In this document: positions 1 through 11,500 of the stretch, piece by piece
How the letters are laid out: the number at the start of each line of letters is the position of its first letter
How positions within the stretch are numbered: the stretch's first letter is position 1
Origin: Phymorhynchus buccinoides
Lineage: Eukaryota > Mollusca > Gastropoda > Neogastropoda > Raphitomidae
NCBI GenBank assembly: GCA_017654935.2
Contig: CM065699.1
Location: 46,211,231-46,275,230, forward strand
DNA: 64,000 nt
Direction of reading: 5' to 3'
Program-made: the position numbers and the translations under genes
Notes under the pieces: generated by a model
Seen by the model: the letters and a program-made list of their open reading frames with translations, nothing else
Databases searched by the model: none
What the model was told of the DNA's origin: nothing

Positions 1-59
1 ATTCCCTATTAGCGTAAGGCCTTCAGTGATTTGCGTTTCTGAGGACAAAAAATCCTTTC

Positions 60-320
60 TTCCCTTTCTTGCTTCTGGCCACCCTCCGCCTCCCCATTTC
101 TTTCTATCTCTTCTAGTAACCGTGGGCGAATACATCGCCTCAGTACTCACCCTTCACTCCCCACCAAATGCAAAGCATTCCCTGCAGCGCCTGCAGTGTG
201 TTTGTCTACTTTCAGTCGAGCTCATGTCGTGATTTGTTTTTTCCATTAAAGCACGCACTCGAAAAAATATGTTATTCTCCTCTTGAGATGCAACAGACAA
301 CCAAGAATGAAAACAATATA
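60..320. repeat. Dispersed repeat (gcgaatgtattcgcc family), noisy copy
   Basis: Contains the short palindromic core around gcgaatacattcgcc, followed by the 'cactcccaccaaatgcaaag' block. The same block recurs near 13,500, 27,620, 40,560 and 54,790, so it is an interspersed family. No coding capacity is seen. Confidence 0.5.
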
Positions 321-399
321 CATGCGCTAGAAGAGCTAACCCCCTCGCTTCTTGTTCACTTGGGGATAAGGGAAGTTGGAGTGTGAGGGTGGTACGTAC

Positions 400-522
400 C
401 CTGTTAGCCACATGTAGATGGTGGTGTTGGCCTCTTTGCCATGAAGCCCACCACGCTGAAGATGACAAACCCCCCGTACGACTGGTCAGGCCGTCATCCC
501 TGGCCCCGATCATCGGGCATCT
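400..522 (-). CDS. SLC6 transporter, TM7 exon (noisy copy)
   Basis: Third and poorest copy of the TM7 exon. The minus strand shows a tgacag acceptor and a gtacgta donor, as in the clean copy at 55,036-55,160. Between them lie recognisable codons for a Gly-Leu-Thr-Ser stretch and for the exon end (EANTT...VA). Several indels break the frame. The rest of the gene beyond this exon would lie left of the window. I infer the breaks are sequence errors, because the clean copy is open throughout. Confidence 0.7.
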
Positions 523-880
523 CTGTCATATAATATTAAACTAGTCATGTTGATGGCATATTTGAGGATGACAAACCCACCACACAGACTTGGTCAGGCG
601 TCCGCCATGGCCCCTGATCAGGCATCCTGTCAGTAATAATATTAACAGTCATTTTGATGGCATATTTAGTGATGGACAACCCACCACACGACTGGTTTCA
701 GGCAGAAGGCCGTCCGCCATGGCCCTATCATGCATCTCTGGTCATTAATATATAACATCATGTCGATGTCATACTGAGACTGATGACAAACCCACCACAC
801 ATAACTGGTCATCCGTTCAACTTTGTGCCAATTTAGGGCGTCCTTGGCAGTGTCAGTAATAATATCAAGTTCCAAAGTCA
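523..880 (-). repeat. TM7-exon-derived tandem array (noisy, about 4 units)
   Basis: Degraded units of the 104-bp repeat described at 55,161-56,735. Each carries a tgacag acceptor-like site and the first part of the TM7 exon. The outermost unit retains the variant with Leu-Asn-Gly-Leu near 800-850. Confidence 0.7.
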
Positions 881-1257
881 GGTTTCAAGTATACTTTATA
901 ACTCCCAAAGAGAATTTCAGTTTAGGTGCAACAACATGACCGAGATCCAACATAACTGACAGAAACATTAATCAAACGTGTAGGAAAACAAAATTCGCTA
1001 CGAAACCAAGAATGAAATATGAGGCCAGAGAGGGGTATAACGAAATTGAACAAGGGTGGAATACTTTCTGTCTCTGCTAGGTGATTGGTATCGTAATCAA
1101 CTTTGGTGAGGGAGTTACTAGAAAGAGATATCACCCTTTGTTCAATTTCGTTATAACCAACCAAAAAATTATATTAAAATTCATTACGTCCACTTAGAAA
1201 TGTGGCACAATTTAAAACTCAGAGAGAGAGAGGACGACTGACAGCAATGAGAGAGAG

Positions 1258-1290
<33 letters not shown>

Positions 1291-1325
1291 CAGAGAGAGA
1301 GAGAGAGAAAGAGAGAGACGAAGAT
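868..1325 (-). mobile_element. Retroposon 3' fragment with nested hairpin, noisy copy
   Basis: Same element as at 56,749-57,215: degenerate ttgaac-type tail at the low-coordinate end, an inverted repeat built on ataacgaaattgaac (about 1,035-1,157) and a GA microsatellite (about 1,225-1,318) at the other end. Confidence 0.55.
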
Positions 1326-1339
1326 CAATTAACATTCAT

Positions 1340-1425
1340 TTTTGACACTACACTGAAGCTGACAAAGTACAGACGGGTTTCATGCCATCTGCCATGGCAT
1401 GGGCCATAACATCCCTCCTGTATTG
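1340..1425 (-). pseudogene. Diverged TM7-like pseudo-exon, noisy copy
   Basis: Counterpart of 57,222-57,305. The codons for an AMADGMT-like stretch are readable on the minus strand, with indels. Confidence 0.45.
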
Positions 1426-1489
1426 AAAACATTCATGTCAGTCATATATTGTTTCATGTCATAATCGTTATTAACAGTCGTTCTAGCAT

Positions 1490-1960
1490 CCGTACTGGGA
1501 CGCTCCAATTTCCGAGACGCTCGAAGGAGAAAACTCGTTTTGGAATATGTTCTGTCAGACAAGGCAGCAGAATGTGCCAAATAAGTCAGAAAAATAGTTG
1601 ATGACAGTTGTTGATACCTGTCGTGTCCGTTTCCGACAAGATGCCCAGATAGCACAGGGGGCAGATACTATTCTGGCGGGTGGGGCGGAATTAGTTTTTT
1701 TATAGTGGAATGCCCTTGTGCCCCGGTACATCCCGCATGACAGAAAAAGAAAAGGAAAAGCGAATCAGAGATTTGGAAGATTTGGGACATTTGCCACACA
1801 GAATGTAAGAAGGCCCGGGTGAACTATTTGGTACGAGAGATGCACAAAGGAAATCAGTAGTAAGAAAATGTGTATAAAAAGAGATCACGGCGCCCCACTG
1901 GGTTTTAACCGTCGTACATTGTGAAAGCCGATACGCGACGTTTAACTGAACTTCCACCCC
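1490..1960. repeat. Dispersed repeat R1, noisy copy
   Basis: Matches 57,400-57,840 in order. R1 is recognised by blocks such as 'gcaaggcatctccactat' and 'ttctggaagttctgtgctt', which recur at 4,880, 7,640, 11,800, 25,200, 25,880, 42,400, 43,080 and 63,890. Transposon class not identified. Confidence 0.6.
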
Positions 1961-2034
1961 CACTAGGTTAGTACTTCTGATCATCAGTGAAGTAGATTAT
2001 GCTGCCCTCCACAGAGTCCCCTGAATACAGTGAC

Positions 2035-3795
2035 ACCATCACAAGTCTAGTGATGCCATGAAAGGAAGAAAGGATAGTCCAGTGACACCATCATCATCAA
2101 GTCATGCTGGAAAGGAGTGAGGATAGTCACAGTGACACCATCCCCAGCAAGTCATGCATGGAGGAAGAAAGGATAGTCACAGTGACGCCATCACCAGCAA
2201 GTGATAGCATGTGAAAGGAAGAAAGAGGCATAGTCAAAGTGACACCATCACAGCAAGTCTGCCATGGAAAGGAATAAAGGAGAAGTTCACAGTGAAACCA
2301 TCACCAGCAAGTCATGCATGGAAAGGAGAAAGGACTAGTCACAGTGACACCATCAGCACAGCATTCATGCATAGAAAGAGTGAGGTAGTCCAGTGACACC
2401 ATACATCAGCAAGTCATGCATGGAAACGGAAGAAAGGATATCACATTGACACCATCATCTAGCAAGTCATGCATGAAAGGAAGTTGAGAATAGTCCACAG
2501 TGACACCATCATCAGCAGTCATGCATGGAAAGGAATAAGGATAGTCACAGTGACAACCATCATCAGCAAGTCAATCATGGAAGGAAGAAATGATAGTCAC
2601 AGTGACACCATCATCATCAATCATGCATGAAGGAGTGATGATTAGTCACGTGACACCATCCCCAGCAAGTCATTCATGGAATAGGAAGAAAGGATAGGTC
2701 ACAGTGACACCATCACCAGCAAGTCAATGCATGGATAGGAAAGAAAGGATAGTCCCGTGACCACACATCATCAGCAGTCATGCATGGAAGGAAGAAAGGA
2801 TAGTCGCACAGTGACACCATCACCAGCAAGTCATGCATGGAAAGTGAAGAAAGGATAGTCCAGTGCACCATCCCAGCAAGTCATGCTTGAACGGAGTGAG
2901 GATATTCACAGTTACATACATCACCAGCAAGTCAAGGATGGCATGGAAAGGAAGAAAGGATATTCACAGTACACCATCACCAGCAGTCCATCATGGAAAG
3001 AAGTGAGGTATTCACAGTGACACCATCATCATCAAGTCATGCATGGGGAAAGAACAGGATAGTCACAGTGACACCATCACCAGCCAGGTCATGCATGAAA
3101 GGAAGTGATGATGCACAGTGACACCATCATCAGCAATCATGCATGGAAATGGAAGACAGGATAGTCACAGTGACACCCTCACACAGCAAGTCATGCATGG
3201 AAGGAAGAAGGATAGTCACATTGACACGCATCATCAGCATAGTCATGCATGGAAAGGAAGAAAGGATTAGTCACAGTGACACATCACCAGCATCATGCAT
3301 GGAAAGGAAGAAAGGATAGTCACAGTGACCATCACCACGAAGTCATGCATGGACATGAAGTGAGGATATTCACAGTGACACCATCATCAGGCAAGTCATG
3401 CATGGAAAGGAAGAAAGGATATTCACAGTGACACCATCATCAGCAGTCATGCTGGAAAGGAAGTGAAGATAGTCACAGTGACACGACATCACCAGCAAGT
3501 CATGCATGGAAAGGGAGGAAAGGATAGTCCCAGTGACACCATCACCACGTAAGTCATGCATAGAAAGGAAGTGAGGATAGTCACAAGTGACACCATCATC
3601 ACAAGTCATGCATGGAAGAAAAAGTGATAGTCACAGTGACCCACATCCAGCAAGTCATGCATGGAAAGGAGAAAGATAGTCACAGTGACACCCATCACCA
3701 GCGTCATGCATTGAAAAGGAATAAAGGATAGTCACAGTGACCCATCATCAGCAAGTCATGCATGGAAAGGAAGGAAAGGATAGTCACAGTCACAG
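2035..3795 (+). repeat. 52-bp satellite, shortened noisy copy
   Basis: About 34 units of the repeat described at 57,897-62,795. Many units have lost or gained a base, so the period drifts between about 48 and 54. Flanks match both edges of the longer array. Confidence 0.9.
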
Positions 3796-3878
3796 CTAGT
3801 GTATGTGCTACAAAGACGCACGGGCATCCCCCACTGTGCTGAATCTAATATAATTCGCATTAAAAATAAGTAAAAAAG

Positions 3879-4694
3879 ATGTGGACCCAGCACCACTAAG
3901 TATACAAATTAACGTCGTTCAAGTCGTTCCGGCCATATATGTCCGGAATAAATAGATAAAACTGTCAAATTTTATGCTTTGCTTCAAGGGAAGTAAATCT
4001 GTGTACACACCATACCTTGGTCCTTCTAAACTCGATTCACTCCTTAGACCACCATTTTGCCTCTAAATTTTGCTTTTGTAGTGGTTTGTTGTGGTAACCA
4101 ATCGGTGTAGGTTTTTCTATATAAAGTTCTATATAGATAAAATAGTCTGATCTACCACTTCCTATGTCTAAACCTGAAGTAAAAACCGGTAATCTCTATC
4201 AGTTCTCCTTTTGTTTATGTATGCTTTGTTTGTGTGTCTGGATGGATGTTTGTGAGTTTATTTAATATCAAAATTGTTGTCGATGCGTAACGATTTCAGT
4301 GTCGAAAATAGACCATTCTAAGAAAATTGTAGTTAAAAACTTCAGACATTCTCTTTCAATGATATAAGAACCAGTCTTGTATCTTTTTCCCCGCTTTGAG
4401 TTTAGCTTTACTCGAGTAGTAAGGGTGACGGTCGGCACATACTTGAGAAATCACTGCTTAAAGTTTAAGCCTTTCTTAAGAAAATGCATCAACCTACTCA
4501 TCTTAAAGACACTTTTTTGGAGCAGTTTAGAAACTAACTAGATTGTCCTTTATAAATATGAAAGATGGATATTCAGATGAGCACGAACACCCATAGCTCA
4601 AACGGTGATTAAAGATGAAGAATTTGACTTTGCAAGCCTGTCGTGAGAACTAACCCAGCGACTTACTTGTCCCTTTCGTGGTGCTGGGTCACAT
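3879..4694. mobile_element. Inverted-repeat element (about 800 bp), noisy copy
   Basis: Copy of 62,878-63,673. The right terminal inverted repeat (gtccctttcgtggtgctggg) is intact; the left has indels. No transposase reading frame, so non-autonomous. Confidence 0.6.
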
Positions 4695-4869
4695 ATTTAC
4701 CATTGAAGGGGCAACTCAATTTGTGCTAAAAGCGACCCCTACCACGCTACCCCCCAGCCTGACATAACATCAATAACAGAATATTACATTGGTGATTCTA
4801 CAAAATCCCTCGGAAAAACATGAAAAGCAAGAGTCCCAGGGGGCTGCCCAGTCCCCACTGTTGTGGGTT

Positions 4870-5045
4870 CCCGTGTGATAACGGGGTATCTTGCCGTAAA
4901 ATAGTTCCCCACCTTCTGGAAGTTCTGTGCTTGTAGCTTCCTCTAATCTGCCAACTCCTTTGACTATGCCTTTTCCCTTTGCTTTCTATCTCATACTATC
5001 TTTCTGACTGATCAATATTGGCCTCCTGCCTTTAAAAATAAAAGA
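4870..5045. repeat. Dispersed repeat R1 fragment, noisy copy
   Basis: Carries the 'ccttctggaagttctgtgct' block and the downstream pyrimidine-rich part. Matches 63,865-64,000, where the window ends. Confidence 0.55.
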
Positions 5046-5146
5046 AGCTCCAAATAATTTTTCTCCTTTGAGCTCATCGAAATCGGAATGTGTTTTGGCT
5101 GTACGCAGCGGGAGACCATGGAACTGAAAACCGACACCATACGTAC

Positions 5147-5272
5147 CTTAACCATTATGGCCTTATGGCCTTGGAACGCATAAGAAGAAGACGTTTGTGG
5201 GGGTTGGAGGAAACGAAATTCTTCCCTGAATGCTGAAGAAAAACATTGCTAAAGGGATCTGACAACTCTCTC
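5147..5272 (-). CDS. SLC6 transporter, probable TM6 exon
   Basis: On the minus strand a tgtttcag acceptor and an aag|gtacgt donor enclose about 126 nt. With one or two frame changes it reads as the unwound TM6 region of SLC6: an FSNVFFSIQG stretch, then a Ser-Ser-Asn segment, ending near HNGLR. That ending would join to the RDAM start of the TM7 exon, as family members have Asn-Asn-x-x-Arg-Asp-Ala there. The single reading frames are not fully open, and this part of the window is error-rich. The position between TM5 (9,203) and TM7 (522) on the same strand fits gene order. Without the context the residues alone would be weak evidence. Confidence 0.5.
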
Positions 5273-5289
5273 CTGAAACAAAGCACAGG

Positions 5290-5302
5290 GAAGGGGGGGG
5301 GT

Positions 5303-5344
<42 letters not shown>

Positions 5345-5367
5345 CGGGGGGGGGGGGGGGGGGGTGG

Positions 5368-5435
<68 letters not shown>

Positions 5436-5450
5436 GGGGGGGGGGGGGGG

Positions 5451-5481
<31 letters not shown>

Positions 5482-5482
5482 T

Positions 5483-5519
<37 letters not shown>

Positions 5520-5616
5520 GGGGGGGGGGGGAGTGGGGGGGGGGGGGGGGGGGGGGGGGGGAGGGGGGGGGGGGGGGGGGGGGGGGGGTGGGAGGGGGGG
5601 GGGGGGGGGGGGGGGG

Positions 5617-5670
<54 letters not shown>

Positions 5671-5757
5671 GGGGGGGGGGGGGGGGGGGGGGGGGGGGGT
5701 GGGGGGGGGGGGGGTGGGGGGGGGGGGTGGGGGGGGGGGGGGGGGGGGGGGGGGGGT
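5290..5757. repeat. Near-pure poly-G tract of about 470 bp
   Basis: Almost uninterrupted G with isolated A, T or C. Nothing of this length occurs in the cleaner half of the window. A G run at 15,305-15,457 shrinks to about 30 bp in its mirror copy (52,880-52,910), so long G runs here are probably inflated. The glycine-only or proline-only frames across it are not genes. Confidence 0.9.
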
Positions 5758-5759
5758 AT

Positions 5760-6350
5760 GGTAAGACACAACATGGGATGTTGGGAAAGTGGAGTTTGAA
5801 TCCTGGAATCAAGCACCAAGCTAAGGCGGACAGTGGCAGAGACAAGTGGATGGTAGGGACACACATGGGATGTTGGGAAAGGGGAGGTTGATCTGAAACA
5901 AAGCACCAACTAAGGCAGGACAATGGGCAGATGACAAGTGGAGGTAGGGACACACCATGGGATGTTGGGAAAGGGGAGGTTGATCCTTGAATCAAAGCAC
6001 CAAGCTAAGGCAGGACATGCAGAGACAGGGGAGGTAAGGACACAACATGGATGTTTGGGAAGGGGAGTTGATCCTGGAATCAAGCACCAAGCAAGCAGGA
6101 CTGGCAAGACAAGTGGGGGTAGGGACAACAAACCTCGGGATGTTGGGAAAGTGAGTGATCCTGGAAACACAGCCCAAGCTAAGGCAGGGACACGGTCAGA
6201 GACAGGTGGTGGCCAGGGACACAACATGGGATGTTGGAAGTGTAGGTTGATCCCTGGAAACAAAGCACCAGCGAAGGCGGACAACGGTCTAGAGACAGGT
6301 TGGGTGGCCAGGGACACATTATGGGATGTGGGCGAAAGGGGGGGTGATCC
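5760..6350. repeat. Minisatellite, about 91 bp x 6-7
   Basis: The phrase gatgttgggaaagg recurs at about 5,779, 5,869, 5,961, 6,050, 6,139, 6,230 and 6,315. Units differ mainly by indels. I could not match it to any SLC6 exon on either strand. Confidence 0.8.
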
Positions 6351-7620
6351 CTTTTTTTTTAAATTAAAACACTGCCGGCAGGCAGAGACCCTGTTAAAAA
6401 ACCCCCCCCCAAAAAAACCCAACTTATTTCAGGCACATAGGTTGATAGAGAACAACCTAGGCGTTAAGATCAAAAGCGAGGAAATTACGGCCGCACCTGA
6501 GCAGTTTGTTGTGGAACTGGTTTGAAGGAGGGCCATTGTGATCAACCCTCCCCCAGGCCGGCCCGAGAGGAGTAGAACACCTGCAGACACGCCTCAATCC
6601 ACACCTTCCACATCAATTCAGTTCAATTCAATTCATTTAGTGTCTTCACAAAAAGCTAAGAAATTTGCTGCCTGGCAGCACATTTTTATAAGTAATAATA
6701 CCATGGCACAAGTAATGTTTAGGAAGCAACTTAAATAAGACAACACATTTTAAACACGAACACAGGCACCCACACCAACACAATCCAATTATGTACTGTT
6801 TCAGACAAATATGCAATAAATTATAAGTATTATTAGTGCTATTACTTGTGAAAGCAAACAATTTGACATCAACACACACAAACACACAACACACCACACA
6901 CACACACACGCACAGCACACCTTTGAGCTATCAGTTAGAATAAAAATTAAAATCAGAGCATAGAACTTAGAAAAACTTACACTGAGCTAAAATCATTTAT
7001 GACAAGTATAATTGAGTATTCATTCAGAAATGAATAAAGTAATGAAACTCACACATCTCCGGTTTTGCTAAAAAGACTAATCAAATAAGGTTCTTATAAA
7101 CTATTATTAATAGCAATACACCAACCATAAAATATAAATCCACCTAAAGGATGCCATCCCAGAAGATGTTAATCCAACAGAGTTTTTAATATGAAATTTC
7201 ACACAACACAACAAGAGCAAAACTGAGGTACAAAACCAACAAACCTTTTCACAATAAAAGGCAATAAATCAATGAACCATAATCTGTAGATGATAATAAG
7301 AAAAATAAATCACATATGATAAACCATCAATAACATAATTCCCCCCACCATCATCCCCACACACATTTCTCTACTCTGCTCTCTCTCCAACCACTCTCTT
7401 CTTCTTCTTCTTTCTGCGTTCCCCAGGCCATATGCCCATAATGGGTAAGGTACGGATGTGTCCCGTTTTCAGTTTTTTCACTGGTCCTCCCCACTGCGTA
7501 CAAGCCGGCACATTCAGATTTCGAGGAGCTCAATGGAGACACAAATATTTGTAAGATTTTTTTGAAAAAAGGCGGAGAATGGGTGGCCAATAGTCATAGA
7601 TAGTAATGATAGAAAACAAG
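6351..7620. other. Intronic AT-rich stretch, no recognised gene
   Basis: Begins with A- and C-runs, then an AT-rich region with a short CA tract (about 6,882-6,910). The block 'caattcagttcaattcaatt' near 6,615 resembles the short tandem 3' tails of non-LTR elements in minus orientation, but I see no coding part. A short plus-strand frame ending TAPEQ-like at 6,525 with an acceptor near 6,430 was considered and is not convincing. A pyrimidine-rich stretch and another unclassified repeat-like block follow at 7,370-7,600. Confidence 0.35.
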
Positions 7621-7720
7621 GAGAAAAGGCAGAGTCAAAGAGAGTTACCAGATTAGAGGAGTTACAGCACAGAAACGTCGACAGAAGGTGGGGGAACTAT
7701 TTTTTCAAAAGACCCCCGTT
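7620..7720. repeat. Dispersed repeat R1 fragment
   Basis: Reverse-oriented R1 block (aaaggcagagtcaaagagag, then a gaaggtggggg-type end), similar to 43,030-43,105. Confidence 0.5.
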
Positions 7721-7779
7721 GTCCCCACGGGGACAACCCTCTTCAAAGTAAATAAATAACTCACACAAGTAAAATCGAA

Positions 7780-8135
7780 CTCACATCACACACACACCAC
7801 ACACACACACACACACACACCACACAACACACACACACACACACACACACACTTTCAAGCAAACACATCTTGGCAACCTGGGGTGGCAAAAATACATAAA
7901 AAGCATGACATTATTTACATAAAACTATTTATAAAACGCAAATAAAATTGACAAGAATCATCACCCCACCCTCACTGCTTCGTGCACAGGACTGAATCAT
8001 TGATATCACACACACAGACACACACAGACACACACACACACAACACACACACACACACCCGGCCACACACAACACACACACAGGTGCACACACCACAACA
8101 CGACTCTCTCTCTATCTCTTTCACACCAAACAAAC
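7780..8135. repeat. (CA)n microsatellites
   Basis: Two CA-rich blocks (about 7,780-7,855 and 8,005-8,135) separated by ordinary sequence. Confidence 0.9.
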
Positions 8136-8235
8136 AGACACACACCCACACACAAGCTTGTTGCCTTGTGCTTGTTCCTCACACGACCTTCACGACGGAT
8201 GTTTGAGCAGGTGCACTGCATTGGGAGGTAGACCG

Positions 8236-8850
8236 CCGGAATCATCATCATCATTGTCATCATCATCATCATCATTATCCCTCATCACCATCATCATCCA
8301 TCCTCATCACCATCATCAATTGTCATCATCTCATCTAATCATCAACATCATCATCATCATCACCATCATTATCACCATCATCATCATCATCATCATCATC
8401 GTCATCATCATCACTATTATCATCATCATCGTCATCCTCTCTCATCACCATCGTCATCTGTCAGCATCATCACCATCATCTCATCCCCATCATTATCATC
8501 ATCGTCATCACAAACTTCAAAAAAAATCATCATCATGTCATCTCGTCATCATCATAGTCATCATCATCATCATTGTCGTCATCATCATCATCATCGAGCA
8601 CCATCATCATTGTCATCATCATCATATCATCATCGTCCATCATCATCAATATCATGGACGTCGTCGTCATCATCATAGTCATCAGCATTATCGATCATCA
8701 TCGTCATCATCATCATCATCATCATCATCTTGTCATCATCATCATCATCATCTCGTCCGTCATCACTTAATACACCATCATCATTGTCCCTCGTTATCAT
8801 CATTGTCATCATCATCTCATATTGTTATCATCATCGTTATCATCATCTCA
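8236..8850. repeat. (TCA)n / (ATC)n microsatellite, about 600 bp
   Basis: Imperfect trinucleotide run with occasional gtc and ttg changes, followed by another CA tract at about 8,855-8,945. It creates long His/Ile/Ser-rich open frames without coding meaning. Confidence 0.92.
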
Positions 8851-8877
8851 ACATCACACACGCACACACACACTCAC

Positions 8878-8908
<31 letters not shown>

Positions 8909-9202
8909 CACGCACAGATGCACCACACACACACACACAGAGGGTAATATCTATATTCATTCCACCTTCCTTCGCTCACTCCCTAGCCTTAGGGTTTATA
9001 CAACATTACATGCACAATCCGCAAGCTCCGTAAAGAAACCCCAATACACTTATGAGAAATAAGTGGCGGGGATTACGCATTCACTATTGTATGTCCACAC
9101 TCCTTCCGCTTATATTTTGTGCGTCTCGCTTTACCCCCCTGCCCTCTTTCTTCTCCCCCCCCCCCCCCAACTCCCTATCCATCCCAGCAGCCTGTTACTC
9201 AC

Positions 9203-9342
9203 AGAGAAGCTCCGGCGTCTGGAGAAGTCGGGTTTTTATGAAGAACAGAATGCCGTCTGCGGCCCCCGGCCGCGAAATGCCCCCTCACCATAGAATAGGG
9301 TCCGCAGCAACGTAGGGCAACAGCGCCGTCACATACACCACC
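9203..9342 (-). CDS. SLC6 transporter, TM5 exon
   Basis: The minus strand reads VVYVTALLPYV, the highly conserved start of TM5 in the family, then after one or two indels RPGAADGILFFIKPDF, the TM5-TM6 loop, and ends SFS|gtgagt, a good donor. In relatives the same order is GK-VVY-TA-PY then LPGA-GI-F--PD. The acceptor is damaged (gacgg where neighbouring repeat units have gacag). Directly upstream are partial tandem copies of this exon. Indels break the frame in the middle, as expected for this noisy contig. Confidence 0.8.
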
Positions 9343-9810
9343 GTCATAACATAACTCAATATATACACCATCATTTACATTAAAGCAGACATACACCAGG
9401 AGTAGTTGTGGCCCCCCTCACCAGAAATAGGTCAACCAGAACGTAGGGGCAACAGCGCCGTCACATACCACTCACCTGTCCAATAACATAACTATAATAT
9501 ATACAACAATCATTTACATTACAGCAGTACATACACCAGGAGTAGTGTGGCCCCCCTCACTCAGAAATAGGGTCAGCAGCAAAGCAACGTAGGGCACAGC
9601 GCCAGTCACATGCAACACCTGTATAACACAGTGATAATATAAACAACAATCATTTACATTTACAGTAAGACATACACTAGGAGTAGCGCATTGGCCCCCC
9701 CCCCCCCCCCCCCCCACCATAAATAATGTGAGCAGGAACTGCATGGTAATAAACACACCTGTAAAACACAATAAATAACAATATCATTTACATTAATAAG
9801 ACAGTGTCAC
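9343..9810 (-). repeat. Tandem array of TM5-exon start, about 4 units
   Basis: Units of about 125-140 bp, each with an intron end, an acceptor-like acag, codons for the YVTALLPYV segment and a leucine-rich stretch, then intron sequence with catttacatta. The last unit (about 9,690-9,770) is the most degenerate and carries a C run. The array derives from the 5' part of the exon at 9,203-9,342 plus flanking intron. Confidence 0.75.
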
Positions 9811-9819
9811 ATACATCTG

Positions 9820-10760
9820 GGAGTAGCAGAGCCACCTTGCCCAGTGACTTCCACTCCCCTGATGAGGCAAAGGGCAGACTCAGCAGCCAGGGGTGACCTA
9901 CCTTTCCCAGTGACTTCACCTCCCCTGTGAGGCAAAGTGGATATCAGCAGCCAGGAGTGACCTACCTTGCCCAGTGCTTCACTCCCCTGATGGGCAAAGG
10001 GGAGACCCAGCAGGCCAGGAGTGACCTACCTTGCCCAGTGGCTTCACTCCTCCTTATGAGGCAAAGGTAACCAGCAGCCAGAGTGACCTACCTTGCACAG
10101 TGACTTCCCTCCCCTGCTGAGGCAAAACAAAGGGAGACCCAGAAGCCAGTAGTAGACCTACCTTGCCCAGTGACTTACTCCCCTGATGAGGCAAAACAAA
10201 GGGACGACCAGCAGGCCAAGGAGTGACTCTACCCTTGCCCAGTGGATCCTTCACTCCCCTGATGAGGCAAACAAGAGGGATACCACACATGGCCAGGAGT
10301 GACTACCTTGCCACAGTGCCTTCACTCCCCTGATGAGGCAAACAAGAGACCAGCAAGCCAGGAGTGACCTACCTTGCCCAGTACTTTCCATCCCCATTTG
10401 ATGCAACAAGGGGCGACCAGCAGCCAGGAGGTGACCTAACCTTCCCAGTGACTTCACCTCCCTGATGATGCAACAAGGGAGACCAGCAGCCAGGAGTGAC
10501 CTACCTTGCCAGTGACTCACACTCTCCCGAGAGGCAAAGGGAGACCGCATCCAGGATGACCTACCTTGCCCAGTGATTCACTCCCTCTGTGAGGCACAAC
10601 AAAGGGAGACCAGCAGCCAGGGATTGACCTACCTTGCCCAGACTTTCACTACCTGATGAGGCAAACAAAGGGAGACCAGCAGCCAGGAAGTGACCTACCT
10701 TGCCCATTGACTTCACTCCACTGATGAGGTCAAAAGGGAGACCAGCAGCATGCCACCGCA
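9820..10760 (-). repeat. Tandem array of TM4/TM5-loop exon end, about 66 bp x 14
   Basis: On the minus strand each unit reads, in the best copies, VCLIRGVKSLGK followed by gtaggtca, a good splice donor. GVKSxGKV is the signature of the intracellular loop before TM5 in SLC6 transporters, and the next exon begins VVYVT, so the join is exact. Units start about every 66 bp (for example 9,838, 9,903, 9,966, 10,030). The outermost unit (10,699-10,760) has GVKSMGK. Most units carry indels, and I cannot tell which one belongs to the functional exon. Confidence 0.8.
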
Positions 10761-11000
10761 ACAAGAGGGGCGCTGTGGTTCAAAGCTGAAGACCGCCCAG
10801 GTCCGAAGTCCTAGACACTTGCCGTAGCACCTCGTGATCTTACCAGAGAGGAGAGGGAGTGAGAAGAAATTCAAATGACAAAATATTAATGTGTGGCGTC
10901 TGCCCTTGGGAACTCAAGACGGACCTGAAAGGTTGTAAGTTAAATCATCATAGTGAAGTGAGGTACACTTGGCCTTTTAGTTTTATAATTAAGTGGAAAT
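10761..11000. other. Intronic or exon-flanking sequence to the contig end
   Basis: Upstream side of the loop-exon array. No clear TM3 or TM4 codons could be read. The sequence ends at the N gap. Confidence 0.4.
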
Positions 11001-11500
11001 NNNNNNNNNNNNNNNNNNNNNNNNNNNNNNNNNNNNNNNNNNNNNNNNNNNNNNNNNNNNNNNNNNNNNNNNNNNNNNNNNNNNNNNNNNNNNNNNNNNN
11101 NNNNNNNNNNNNNNNNNNNNNNNNNNNNNNNNNNNNNNNNNNNNNNNNNNNNNNNNNNNNNNNNNNNNNNNNNNNNNNNNNNNNNNNNNNNNNNNNNNNN
11201 NNNNNNNNNNNNNNNNNNNNNNNNNNNNNNNNNNNNNNNNNNNNNNNNNNNNNNNNNNNNNNNNNNNNNNNNNNNNNNNNNNNNNNNNNNNNNNNNNNNN
11301 NNNNNNNNNNNNNNNNNNNNNNNNNNNNNNNNNNNNNNNNNNNNNNNNNNNNNNNNNNNNNNNNNNNNNNNNNNNNNNNNNNNNNNNNNNNNNNNNNNNN
11401 NNNNNNNNNNNNNNNNNNNNNNNNNNNNNNNNNNNNNNNNNNNNNNNNNNNNNNNNNNNNNNNNNNNNNNNNNNNNNNNNNNNNNNNNNNNNNNNNNNNN
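11001..11500. other. Assembly gap (500 N)
   Basis: Exactly 500 undetermined bases. The right flank starts inside the 52-bp satellite. Confidence 0.99.

Larger units (their letters stand above)
1..5045. repeat. Direct, error-rich copy of 54,650-64,000
   Basis: The segment follows the right end of the window in the same order and orientation: TM7 exon, TM7 array, retroposon with GA tract, dispersed repeat, 52-bp satellite, 800-bp inverted-repeat element, dispersed repeat. Differences are mostly single-base insertions and deletions, including outside homopolymers. The satellite is about 1.75 kb here and about 4.9 kb in the other copy. This looks like an unpolished redundant contig end and not a diverged paralogue. 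Confidence 0.85.

Noticed and set aside
5155..5995. Long proline-only and glycine-only reading frames
   Set aside because: They are translations of the poly-G block and exist in all frames; no codon variety or start context.
6431..6525. Possible terminal exon ending in EQFVVELV
   Set aside because: Acceptor-like ttatttcag and a short open frame only; no family match and the upstream frame is a minisatellite.
8158..9062. His/Ile/Ser-rich frame of 291 codons
   Set aside because: Trinucleotide ATC microsatellite plus CA repeats.
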